Shown: positions 1-10,080 of the stretch, piece by piece | Layout: each line of letters opens with the position of its first letter | Numbering within the stretch: the stretch's first letter is position 1 | Assembly (NCBI GenBank): GCA_036939975.1 | Contig: JALLPB010001122.1 | Span: 1-11,108, forward strand | Source: Cyclostephanos tholiformis | Taxonomy: Eukaryota; Bacillariophyta; Thalassiosirophyceae; Thalassiosirales; Thalassiosiraceae | Reading direction: 5' to 3' | Length of the DNA stretch: 11,108 nucleotides | The notes under the pieces: model-generated | Databases searched by the model: none | What the model saw: the letters and a program-made list of their open reading frames with translations, nothing else | What the model was told of the DNA's origin: nothing | Translations under genes and position numbers: made by a program

Positions 1-834
1 ATATGTATCCACTTTGTATCCACTATAACACGAGGCAAAAAATCCTGCCTAAACACCGAACATAAATACATAATAAATACCAGCTTTTATGGGCTGCGAA
101 TGGTTTATAGATTACCCAAGCCACATTTGCCATCGTGAGCGATTGACCACGAGAGGGGGAAAAGAGCGGTACCCGGGGCTAAACGGGGGGGAAATGGTGC
201 AATGGAAGGATGCTTTGATGCACAATGCCATCGTCCTCTTTGGGGGGGGGGGGGGTTGTGGCATTGTAGTATCGATGACAAAAGTTTTGGGACAAAAACC
301 GGCAACCGTGACATAGGGGGAGCAGTCGGATATGTGTGCCAAGCAACGGTACAAAAAATGTGACACAATAGCGGACCCACCTTCTACCTCCCCCATCACC
401 CACCCATCCTCCAACTGTATTGATCTTTTTAAGGTTGGGAAAGGCTCATATTGGCTTATGAATGCGTTAATTTCAGGTGGCGCCATCTCACTAACCTCAG
501 TTTTAGGACCCTTTCCACCCTCATATGAGTAAGCCAAGGTTGGGGAGGGGGGGATGTTTGCATGCCACACAAGTTGATGATTACAACGATACTTCTATTT
601 TAAATGTTTCGTTGGTAGCCAACGTCCCCTACAGTCCAAAACACATTCCAATTAATGTTAGCATAACGGATGCTGTTGAACACAAAGTACCATTTAATCA
701 GTCATCCTCCAATATCCAACCTTTGCCCCCTTCCCTCCCTTCTTTGATAACGAAGTATCCACCCAATTTATCTCCACCAAGACCCCTCATCCCCCTCCCC
801 GCGCAGTCCACGATCCCCCCCTCTCATCTCATAT
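1..834. other. 3' flank of the PA2G4 homologue, no gene recognised
   Basis: I see no supportable gene here. The longest open frame (minus strand, 112-570) has no recognisable domain and overlaps low-complexity sequence. The region holds a tandem TGTATCCACT repeat (4-13 and 15-24), a 14-base G run (242-255) and pyrimidine-rich stretches toward 720-834. The part next to 834 is presumably the 3' UTR of the minus-strand gene, but I see no clear AATAAA on that strand. Confidence 0.5.
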
Positions 835-2384
835 TCACTTCTTGCTATTCTTCTTCTTCTTCGCCGCCTTCTTCTTCGCCTTCTTCGCCGCGGCCTCGGC
901 TAGCTCCGCCAACAGGGCCTTCGTCTCCTCGTCGGCCTCCTTGTCCGTGACGAAATATTCCGGCAAATCCAATCCGGTGACCCTCGTGGTGCCGCTCGGC
1001 AGGAGCAGCACGGTGCACTTGAAGTGGGCAACCTTGGCGTCGACGCGCTCGTGCAGGACAGGGTACGGCGTGAGCAGGCCGTGTCCTATGCACTCGGTCA
1101 CGCCCATCCGGGCGGCGCGCTCGTCCTCGAAGTGGGCGAGCGTGAACGGCAACGCGGGGTACTTCCTGTCCACCTCCCCCAGTAGCGCGCGCGACGCCTT
1201 GACCTTGAGACGGTACTTGGCCTCGACGTTTCGACGGAAGACGGTCGTGCGCATCTCGCCGGACGGACGCGGACGTCCCTCGCCGGTGCTCAACGCCACG
1301 TCGACGGCGTACACCTCCGCCTGCTCGAATTGGCACTCCCCCACCCTCTCCTCCCCTGCCTCTAGGTCCTCGGCGGTGGGATCGCTCAATGCCACCTCCT
1401 TGACGCCGTCGATGACGTATCGTTTCATCTGGTGCATCCTCACGCTCGATATGGGATTGACGCCGTAGGCGGACGCGACGCGTCCGACCGCCCTGGTGAC
1501 GTCCGAGTTCTTCGCACCGGCCCTGATCGACGCCGCCGCGACGAGCATGGCGTTGTACGCGGCGACGGCGACGTTGCCCACCTCCGCGGGGACGTCGGCG
1601 GGGGGAGAGTCGGGGGACGTCGGCACGACGAGGGTGTGCGCCGCGACGGAAATGTAGCCGTCGATGTGCACGCCTAGATCGAGCTTGACGATGTCGCCCG
1701 CCTTGAGGGGTTCCTGTGGGTGATAACGACGAAATACGACGAGGAATGGGAGGGGGGGGGGTAAGGGGCGGAACGTGAGGGAGGAGAAATGCGACGACGA
1801 ATGAGATACGAAAAACAACGAAACAAATGACGACGATGGGGAGGGGGGGGGGGGGAGGGGGAGGAAAATCCCTCCCGGATCTCGTGGCATGCCAACGCCA
1901 CGACAAGTGAAGAAATCGGTCGCGAAAACGAGGGGGCGGCCCATTGGTTATTACTCACAGTCTCCTCGGAAGCCAGGGGACATCGATTGCAAATGACGTC
2001 GTTAACGCTCACGCAGACCGGGAATGCCACCCCCTTCTCGATCTTCTTGCTCGTCCCTCCCTTGTTGTTAGTCGCCGTCCCGGCGGCGGCGGAGGAGGTC
2101 CCTCCCCCCCCGGAGGAACCCTTGTAAAGCTTGGCGCACGCCGCGTCGATGACGTCGTGACCGAACTTGCATAGCTCTCCCACGGTGGCGCCGGGTAAGC
2201 ATCGCGATACCAGGCCGCTCAATGCCAGGTTGACGACGCGAGACGCCTCCTGGTACTTGGTACACACGTCGCTGTCGCTCAGGTCTGTAACCATGGCGTC
2301 GTCCTCGTCGGCCTTCTTTTCCTCTTCGTCCTCGTCGTCGTCGGAGGAGGCGACGCTGACATCATCTTCTTCTTCTGCCGACAT
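835..2384 (-). CDS. PA2G4: PA2G4/EBP1-like protein (methionine-aminopeptidase fold), two exons
   Basis: Exons are 2384-1959 (142 codons) and 1713-835 (292 codons plus TGA), joined in phase 0 to give 434 residues; human PA2G4 has about 394. Order: acidic Ser/Asp/Glu N-terminus (1-39), start of the pita-bread fold (about 40-88), a Gly/Ser/Thr/Ala insert (about 89-111), then SVNDV (126-130), LDLGVHIDGY (153-162), HQMKRYVIDG (236-245), VYAVDV (276-281), FEDERAARMGV (336-346) and FKCTVLLLPSG (373-383), all close to PA2G4. A Lys-rich tail (419-434) resembles the nucleolar/RNA-binding tail of the family. Of the five metal ligands of active aminopeptidase, only Asp154 and His236 remain; the others are Val165, Asp280 and Lys374, so it is very probably not a peptidase, as known for PA2G4. 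Family roles are ribosome binding, rRNA processing and growth control. The ATG at 2384 has A at -3 and starts the acidic head. It is divergent from the CDC48-type gene. Confidence 0.93.
1714..1958 (-). other. Spliceosomal intron of the PA2G4-like gene (245 bp)
   Basis: On the minus strand the donor is GTGAGTAA directly after codon ACT and the acceptor is CACCCACAG directly before GAACCCCTC. Removing it joins EET to EPLKAGD, which restores the continuous PA2G4 alignment in phase 0. The intron is rich in C runs in the sense direction (plus-strand G runs around 1751-1760 and 1841-1863). Confidence 0.9.
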
Positions 2385-2975
2385 CCTTGCTGGTCGTTCC
2401 CTTTCTTGGCTTTCTCCTACCTATCTCTCTATATTTTATCGAGCCCCGGTCTTTCGTTGGGGGCGCGGCGAACTCGATCTCGGTATGATGTGATTGATTT
2501 TTATGGTGTCTGTGCATGGTTGATCGATCGGTCAAAAATAATTTCTCTCTCTTGTGGCCTCGTATCGTCGGAGCACCACACATTGTAGGTAGATACGTAC
2601 GATATTGTATGTGCAAAAAATTACGTCTGTCCTTGACAGTATTATTTACAATATCGTAAAAATACTTGATGTAGGTATTTTTTTGAGATATTACGTTATA
2701 TTATTACCTACCATAGGTAGATTAGACTTCTAGGTACTACTCTCTCTACTATGTACCTACCATAATGGCACCTCGTTACACGTGGATAAAAAAAAATACT
2801 GACGCTTCCCCCCGCACAGACAACTAACCCCCTATCAATCTATCCCGTCCTTTTCTACACATCCATCTCGGCATCAAAAGCCGCGGGGATACCATATCGT
2901 ACGCGCATTTTTAACATAATATTATATTATCATCATACACCATATTCGAATAAAATAGAGCATATAGGAATACAA
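2385..2975. promoter_or_regulatory. Divergent intergenic region shared by two head-to-head genes
   Basis: This 591-bp spacer lies between two start codons pointing apart, so it must hold both promoters unless an unseen gene intervenes. The half next to the PA2G4-like start is mixed; 2581-2790 and 2905-2970 are AT-rich. It contains a 12-bp inverted repeat with a nested hairpin (2598-2658), the direct repeat TACCTACCATA (about 2705-2715 and 2754-2764), the short palindrome CTACC-ATA-GGTAG (2708-2720) and a 7-bp inverted pair TAGGTAC/GTACCTA (2731-2737, 2753-2759). A TATA-like AT stretch around 2918-2935 lies about 40-55 bases before the CDC48-type start. No specific factor site is claimed. Confidence 0.6.
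2598..2658. repeat. Nested inverted repeat in the divergent promoter
   Basis: TACGATATTGTA at 2598-2609 is the perfect reverse complement of TACAATATCGTA at 2647-2658. Inside the 37-base loop is a second perfect hairpin, CTGTC-CTT-GACAG (2627-2639). It could be a paired binding site, a cruciform or the remains of a very small inverted-repeat element. Confidence 0.7.
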
Positions 2976-5633
<2,658 letters not shown>

Positions 5634-6059
5634 TCCATCTTCAAGGCCAACCTATGCAAGAGCCCAGTGGTGGAAGACGTCACCTTTGAGCTCCTCGCAG
5701 AGGTGATGGAGGGATTCTCCGGCGCCGACATCACGGAGATATGCCAGCGCGCCACCAAGAATGCCATACGCGAGTGCATAATCACCAAAATAGAGAGGCG
5801 CAGGTGCATTGATGATGGAAAGATGACCCAGGAGGAGGCCAATGCGCTGCCGGATCCGGTCCCATTCATCACTCACGCCCACTTCAAGGATTCCATGAGC
5901 AAGGCCCGCAGGTTGGTGACACCGGAGATCGTGGCGCAGTATGACAAGTTCTCGGACAAAGTCAAGGCAACATGGGTTGCGGGGGAGGACGATACAGCGT
6001 ACAATTCCAACAGGGCTATGCTCGAGCAAGAGAGGGAGGATGCTCTTTTATCGGGGTAA
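5634..6059 (+). pseudogene. In-frame continuation of the CDC48 gene beyond its stop: decayed D2 lid and C-terminus
   Basis: This 141-codon stretch stays in the frame of the upstream exon and has no further stop until TAA at 6057-6059. It encodes the D2 helical subdomain (FSGADITEICQRA) and a C-terminus ending DALLSG. It differs from copy 2 (8875-9300) at about 41 bases; by hand count copy 1 has T or A against C or G at about 32 and the reverse at about 8. Many changes fall in CpG and replace residues that copy 2 shares with the p97 family, for example the Ser of ARRSV to Leu, the Arg before AHF to His, and Glu to Lys at several places. It could be translated only by readthrough of the TAG; more likely it is unconstrained 3' sequence. 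Confidence 0.75.
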
Positions 6060-6151
6060 ATTTGGTGATGGATGGGAATGAGGGTTGTGCTTTGTGTTGG
6101 GGGGTGAGAGAATTTGGAGGGATCGGTTTAGTAAGAATAGATTGTTAACAG

Positions 6152-6157
6152 AATAAA
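6152..6157 (+). terminator. Possible poly(A) signal AATAAA of copy 1
   Basis: AATAAA occurs 93 bases after the TAA at 6057-6059, in a 3' UTR conserved between the two copies. Copy 2 reads AATGAA at the matching site, so the exact hexamer is not shared and its function is uncertain. Confidence 0.35.
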
Positions 6158-6364
6158 TCCTGCCTTCTGATTGAACGATGGTTTTATTTCATTCTTTGAT
6201 CATTTTAGCTTCTTCCTTTTTATGGCATAGTAGTGTGCAGATATANTTCGTATAACGCGTCCCACGCTCGCATCTGTTCCTCGGACGGGATCGATCCCGA
6301 CAACAATCATAGCGTTGATGCACATTTCCTTGTTCTATTATTAACCGACGATGATCGAGCGTGC

Positions 6365-6822
6365 TCATCGTTGGTAAGGTTTGGATTCAACCCTCCCAAT
6401 GAAGATGCCATTGATATCGTCGATGACGTTGTCGTGGTCATCGTGGTAGGAGGAATACCAAACGAGTTCGTCCCGATCATTGTCGCATCCCCCAACCTTC
6501 AGTAAGAACGCATTAATGCACGATCCGTCGAGCAATTTGGAATTGAAATCGCCCGCTATTACCAAACACGGGGGCGAGGGTACGCACGACGACGACGTCC
6601 GCGTGGCGGCGGCGGCGGCAGAGATGCACCACCACAAGTCGAGCAATATCTCGATGCAGCATTTCATTAGTCACGTGCACTTCTCCTCCGAGCATGTGTC
6701 GAGGTGCACGGATGACACGACAATGATTTCGCCGCCAACGTCGTCATCGTCTTTGAAATCGACGTTGTTAACTGGCCAGAAGAAATGCCGATTAAGCACA
6801 AACTCCTGAACCCACAGGGGTG
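6365..6822 (-). pseudogene. Fragment of an endonuclease/exonuclease/phosphatase (EEP) family gene
   Basis: Read on the minus strand from about 6822, one frame gives WVQEFVLNRHFFWPVNN, then EIIVVSSVHLDTCSEEK, an in-frame TGA (6673-6671), then CCIEILLDLWW and LVIAGDFNSKLLDGS, ending at TGA 6367-6365. GDFNS after a hydrophobic strand is the catalytic strand of the EEP superfamily (Mg-dependent nucleases, CCR4-type deadenylases, phosphatases), and the earlier HLD after a hydrophobic strand sits where EEP proteins carry their THL/HL motif. The stop follows ACG and could come from CGA by one CpG transition. The N-terminal half, including the catalytic Glu region, is absent: upstream the frame meets TAA and runs into the repeat array. 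GC-rich, coding-like sequence at 6247-6300 (minus strand, WDALYE) may be another piece in a different frame. Confidence 0.5.
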
Positions 6823-7184
6823 GGTGTGATATATAGAAAAGCCACAAACATTAAGGTGATCAGAAGGAGTCCTCGCCAAATTAAAATCAAAATCAGAAAA
6901 AAATGCGCAAGGTGAGAAAACCGGTTCCTCACAAGTCTTGGTGAGTGGAAAAGTAAATAAAAAGCCTTAAGTGAGTACAAAAGGAAACTTACATACAATT
7001 GGTGAGTCTATTTAACACCCCAGGAATATCAAGTGAGATATTTTAAAAATACAATTCTTAAAGGTGTGATATTTAAAAAAAATTTATAAAGTGAGATGTT
7101 TTGAATGATAAAACTATATGGTGATGTTATTGGAAAGTAAAAATTGTTGGCAGGATATTAAAAATTACCAAATCACCAGGTGAC
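6823..7184 (+). repeat. Degenerate ~30-bp periodic array with a GGTGAG/AGTGAG box
   Basis: A box RGTGA(G/T) or GGTGTG recurs at 6823, 6855, 6911, 6940, 6970, 7001, 7032, 7063, 7090, 7120 and 7179. Intervals are 32, 56 (two units), 29, 30, 31, 31, 31, 27, 30 and 59 (two units). The two positions where the box is missing (about 6883 and 7150) fall on the same beat. Between boxes the sequence is AT-rich and only weakly alike, often ending in CAA, TTA or AAA. It starts where the EEP-like fragment ends. It looks like an old minisatellite or an array of spaced sites; it is not a CRISPR array, because the repeated part is only about six bases. Confidence 0.65.
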
Positions 7185-7586
7185 TGTTTTTTTGACTATT
7201 TTCCCTTTTTCTTATTTTGCAAAAACGAGTACCAATTTGATTCATAAAAATAAAGAAAACATTATATTTAACATTCAATTTTCTTCCTTTTTCATTTTTT
7301 GCATACTGTAGTCCTATGCACATGGTACATAAATATCTAATAGTAGTTTGGCCTTTCTCGGTCAATAGAACGAATAAGAAGCAAGGACATGGGGAAGATA
7401 CAGTCTTGTTTTAATTTGAAAGCCCTACATATATGAATTCATCTCAAAATAAAAAATTGGAATCTATATTTTATACTAAACCCTACGTATGCTGGGTTTT
7501 TACTTGAATCCCTGTGAGACCAACAATGGACTCTCAACAAAGAACCCCCATTCCAGACCAAAAATCACAACTCACAAAAAAAAAAC
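7185..7586. other. AT-rich intergenic stretch, nothing recognised
   Basis: The region is A/T-rich with no open frame of note (the longest is an unrecognised 66-codon minus-strand frame at 7165-7365) and no clear repeat. 7526-7586 is C/A-rich and could be the 5' leader of the candidate gene that follows. Confidence 0.5.
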
Positions 7587-7920
7587 ATGACCACCATGGT
7601 CCCTCCCCTACCCATCACCATCCAGCAACTCCAATTTTTAGGTGAGTCCATTCGCCATACATCCTGCAATAGATCTAGATCATTGCAACAAGACGATATT
7701 ATATTTTGTGAAACTAACATTATTCATTATTTTACAAGCTGATAGGGGCTTTGCCACTGACAAAAAGTCTGTTCTCTCATTCTTTGGCGGTACAAATGGA
7801 TACGTAGGATTTTTTGGGGGGAGATGGATTGAGAATAGGGGGGAATGCTTTGCGAGCTACGGATTCACAGAGATGCAATCCTCCGTACTAATCCATCTAC
7901 CAACATGGGAGCTCCATTAA
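7587..7920 (+). CDS. Candidate small two-exon gene, 78 residues, unrecognised
   Basis: I do not recognise this protein. The evidence is structural. ATG at 7587 is followed by a second in-frame ATG at 7596 in the context CCACCATGG. The frame runs to a donor G|GTGAGT at 7642, and the next 97 bases end in the acceptor-like ATTATTTTACAAG (7738). Joining 7641 to 7739 keeps phase 1 and opens a frame of 60 further codons to TAA at 7918-7920. The spliced product begins MTTMVPPLPITIQQLQFL, continues ADRGFATDKKSVLSFFGG and ends LPTWELH. Without splicing the first frame stops at 7742. Exonic GC is higher than in the flanks. No signal peptide, membrane segment or known motif is visible. It could be chance or a fragment of a larger decayed gene. 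Confidence 0.28.
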
Positions 7921-8273
7921 CAGTAGTAGGGTATAATTTTTTGTATTATTTCTACATTGAAAACTAGTTCAACACACAAAACACAACCCTTCTTAAAGAT
8001 GTGCACAGCCACAACATCACCATGACAAAGTGCAGAAAATTCATCAAACCAAATGCAATGGGTGCAATAGGAATAGGAGTATTGGTAATCACTGGAATCA
8101 ACTTTTAGATAGAAAGACAGAATTTTTGTTAAAGTGGTATGTTATTGTAAAAATTTGTGAGATTGGGTGCATGTAGGGATGCATTTTCTCAAGTTGCACT
8201 TATGCCACATGGTTCTTATTCAAGCGTACTGAAAATAGCATAATAGTAATTATAGTTGCACCAATCTCATTAG
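7921..8273. other. AT-rich intergenic stretch, nothing recognised
   Basis: I see no gene, RNA or repeat here. Short open frames have no recognisable content, for example a 28-codon one starting near 8022. Confidence 0.5.
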
Positions 8274-8329
8274 TTTGGATGGGTGTGAAAAATAATTGTT
8301 TTTCACATAAAACTTCACACCCATCCAAA
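8274..8329. repeat. Perfect 16-bp inverted repeat with a competing inner hairpin
   Basis: TTTGGATGGGTGTGAA (8274-8289) is the exact reverse complement of 8314-8329, with a 24-base spacer. The end of the left arm can instead pair inside the spacer: GTGAAAAA (8285-8292) with TTTTTCAC (8299-8306), loop of six. The two structures are mutually exclusive. No flanking target-site duplication is obvious. A foldback element remnant or a transcribed switch-like hairpin are both possible. Confidence 0.8.
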
Positions 8330-8546
8330 ACAGAAAATGAAAATGGTTTTTTTAGTATGTCACGAATGTAGGAACAAGATAATTAGTCTGTTGATGCCTG
8401 TTTCTACATAGCTAGGAATCAATTTGAAATGTGTTCTTGCAACATATTTAAGCCTAATTAATACTTTTGAAAAAACATTACTGTTATCACCTTCTAAAAT
8501 ATTGTGAAATAATTTAGTCTAGGGACATGACATGAGCCTGTATTGT

Positions 8547-8805
8547 GTAACCATTGTTACACCTTAGGCATGCCTGACCCAAGGCCAGACATTAGGTGCT
8601 TAGTTGCGCATGTTGGATGTTGCTGTCGCCATATTTGGGGTCTAAATGTCATGTCGGGACATGTCGGCGACAAGTCGTGAAATGTCGGCCTGACATTTGG
8701 CAACATCGCCCCATTTTGGGCCCCGAAAATGTTGTGCTGTTTTGGTCGGCCGCCGACATGTTGGCTTCACATACATAGGAACTAGTACTTAAAGTACTAT
8801 AGTAC
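8547..8805. repeat. Cluster of short perfect palindromes running into the duplication junction
   Basis: Perfect inverted repeats: GTAAC-CATT-GTTAC (8547-8560), AGGCATGCCT (8566-8575), CATGTC-GG-GACATG (8650-8663), AAATGTC-5 nt-GACATTT (8680-8698), GTCGGC-C-GCCGAC (8745-8757), AGTACTT-A-AAGTACT (8784-8798) and GTACTATAGTAC (8794-8805). The last two overlap and end at the first base of duplicated copy 2. The 8640-8760 part repeats TGTCGGC/GACAT words and is GC-richer than its surroundings. Confidence 0.7.
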
Positions 8806-9486
8806 GGCATTATGCACCCAGGTTGTCTCAATCAGCTGATATACATCCCCCTACCGGACTACATGTCCCGCGTGTCCATCTTCAAGGCCAACCTACGCAA
8901 GAGCCCGGTGGCGGAAGACGTCACCTTCGAGCTCCTCGCGGAGGTAACGGAGGGATTCTCTGGCGCCGACATCACGGAGATATGCCAGCGCGCCGCCAAG
9001 AATGCCATACGCGAGTGCATAGTCGCCGAAATCGAGAGGCGCAGGCGCGTCGATGACGGCGAGATGACCCAGGAGGAGGCCGACGCGCTGCCGGATCCGG
9101 TCCCATTCATCACTCGCGCCCACTTCGAGGATTCCATGAGCAAGGCCCGCAGGTCGGTGACACCTGAGATCGTGGCGCAGTACGACGAGTTCTCGGACAA
9201 AATCAAGGCGAAATGGGTCGCGGGGGAGGACGATACGGCATATGATTTCGACAGGGCAGCGCTCGAGCAAGAGAGGGAGGATGCTCTTTTGTCGGGGTAA
9301 ATTTGACGATGGATGGGAATGAGGTTTGTGCTTTGTGTTGGGGGGTGAGAGAATTTGGGGGGATCGGTTTAGTAAGAATAGATTGTTAACAGAATGAATC
9401 CTGCTTTTTGATTGAACTAGGGTTTTATTTCATTCTTCGGTCGTTTTAGCTTCTTCCTTTTTATTGCGTAGTAGTGTGCGGATATA
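8805..9486 (+). repeat. Duplicated CDC48 3' end, copy 2 (pairs with 5576-6245)
   Basis: About 682 bases matching the end of the CDC48-type gene plus its 3' UTR. The match starts at CGGCAT after a palindrome and ends at ATATA (9486), after which the two flanks are unrelated. It keeps the 12 bases (8862-8873) missing from copy 1 and retains most CpG sites lost there. Confidence 0.93.
8812..9300 (+). CDS. Intact CDC48 D2 lid and C-terminus: displaced terminal exon or gene fragment
   Basis: Read from ATG 8812 this gives 162 residues; the start is chosen only because it is the first ATG, and 8836 is an equally good beginning if 8835 is a splice acceptor (TTGTCTCAATCAG). It encodes [47 protein letters not shown] and ARRSVTPEIV, close to the p97 D2 lid, and ends DALLSG rather than with the Tyr-bearing tail (DLYG type) of cytosolic Cdc48. 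The first codons are damaged relative to copy 1: the arginine-finger codons read His and Cys, and the Asp before QLIYI reads Asn. Alone it has no Walker motifs and cannot be an ATPase. It could supply the missing C-terminus of the gene ending at 5633, but no GT donor lies at the matching place there. Confidence 0.55.
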   Translation: MHPGCLNQLIYIPLPDYMSRVSIFKANLRKSPVAEDVTFELLAEVTEGFSGADITEICQRAAKNAIRECIVAEIERRRRVDDGEMTQEEADALPDPVPFITRAHFEDSMSKARRSVTPEIVAQYDEFSDKIKAKWVAGEDDTAYDFDRAALEQEREDALLSG

Positions 9487-9576
9487 TATATTTTAATCTG
9501 ACTCTAATTTGCTTTGCTTTCCCCATTTGTGGCCAAAGAGGGGATGATCAGCTTTCCCCATAGAGTTGGACACTAA

Positions 9577-10077
9577 TCATTTCGTCAATGAACACCGCCC
9601 CACTTTGTCAAGTGAATGATCGGCATCATCTTGGTCCTTCGTGATGCGCTCCTCAGTGAGTCGGTCATCCACCTTCCCTGATATTGTTGCATTGCGGCGC
9701 TGTCTGGGAGTAATGATGTAAGGTCCTTGCCCCCGCCTTAGTCGTTCTTTGTCCCTCACCGATGATGATGCTGACATGAGTGCCACCCTGCCACCCCCTT
9801 CTGGCCGTGCAAACCATGAGCTGTCCCAACGGGACTAGTCCCCAGTACAGGCCGGATGAGCCGGACATTCACAGGAGGAGTCATAATTCTTTGAGGACGC
9901 CTTGGCGGTGGGGGAGCTGGCAGCCTGCCTGGTCCACACGAGCTCCAGTGGGGCTTGGATAGTGTTTTTCATTATGATAGTCAACAGAGGAAATGTGTGG
10001 GGGGGTGGACTTTGTAAGTTCGTGATAATAATACACACGATGAAAGCAAAATGGAAAGAATCACACAATGAAAGCAA
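9577..10077 (-). other. Minus-strand frame open for about 166 codons except one TAG, unrecognised
   Basis: Two open frames on the minus strand (10077-9835 and 9786-9577) share a reading frame and are separated by TAG at 9837-9835 with no other stop between. The GC-richer part reads RDKERLRRGQGPYIITPRQR followed by a charged stretch. I do not recognise it; it may be a decayed gene or retroelement piece, or chance. Codon and composition evidence is weak. Confidence 0.2.
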
Positions 10078-10080
10078 AAT
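10034..10080 (+). repeat. Short direct repeat, two 19-base units
   Basis: CACAC(G/A)ATGAAAGCAAAAT occurs at 10034-10052 and 10062-10080 with one mismatch and a 28-base period. Confidence 0.7.

Noticed and set aside
112..570. 152-codon minus-strand frame in the 3' flank
   Set aside because: It has no recognisable domain, Pro-run low complexity and no supporting splice or context signals.
842..1906. Long open frames on both strands across the PA2G4-like gene (for example 842-1468 plus, 845-1906 minus)
   Set aside because: They are shadows produced by GC-rich codons; only the 835-1713 minus frame aligns with PA2G4 along its whole length.
5634..6059. Programmed readthrough of the TAG to give full-length Cdc48
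   Set aside because: The frame is open, but the sequence after the stop has lost family-consensus residues and CpG sites relative to copy 2, so I see no sign of protein-level constraint. Not excluded without expression data.
6376..6390. tRNA T-arm-like sequence on the minus strand near GGTTGAATCC
   Set aside because: It lacks the conserved TTCGA core, and no acceptor or anticodon stems can be drawn; it lies in the EEP-like frame.
6823..7184. CRISPR array
   Set aside because: The shared part is about six degenerate bases in a eukaryotic locus, with no cas genes and no 20+ base identical repeat.
6246..8804. The interval between the two CDC48 ends as a single transposon
   Set aside because: I found no matching terminal inverted repeats at its ends, no target-site duplication distinct from the large direct repeat, and no transposase or reverse-transcriptase motif.
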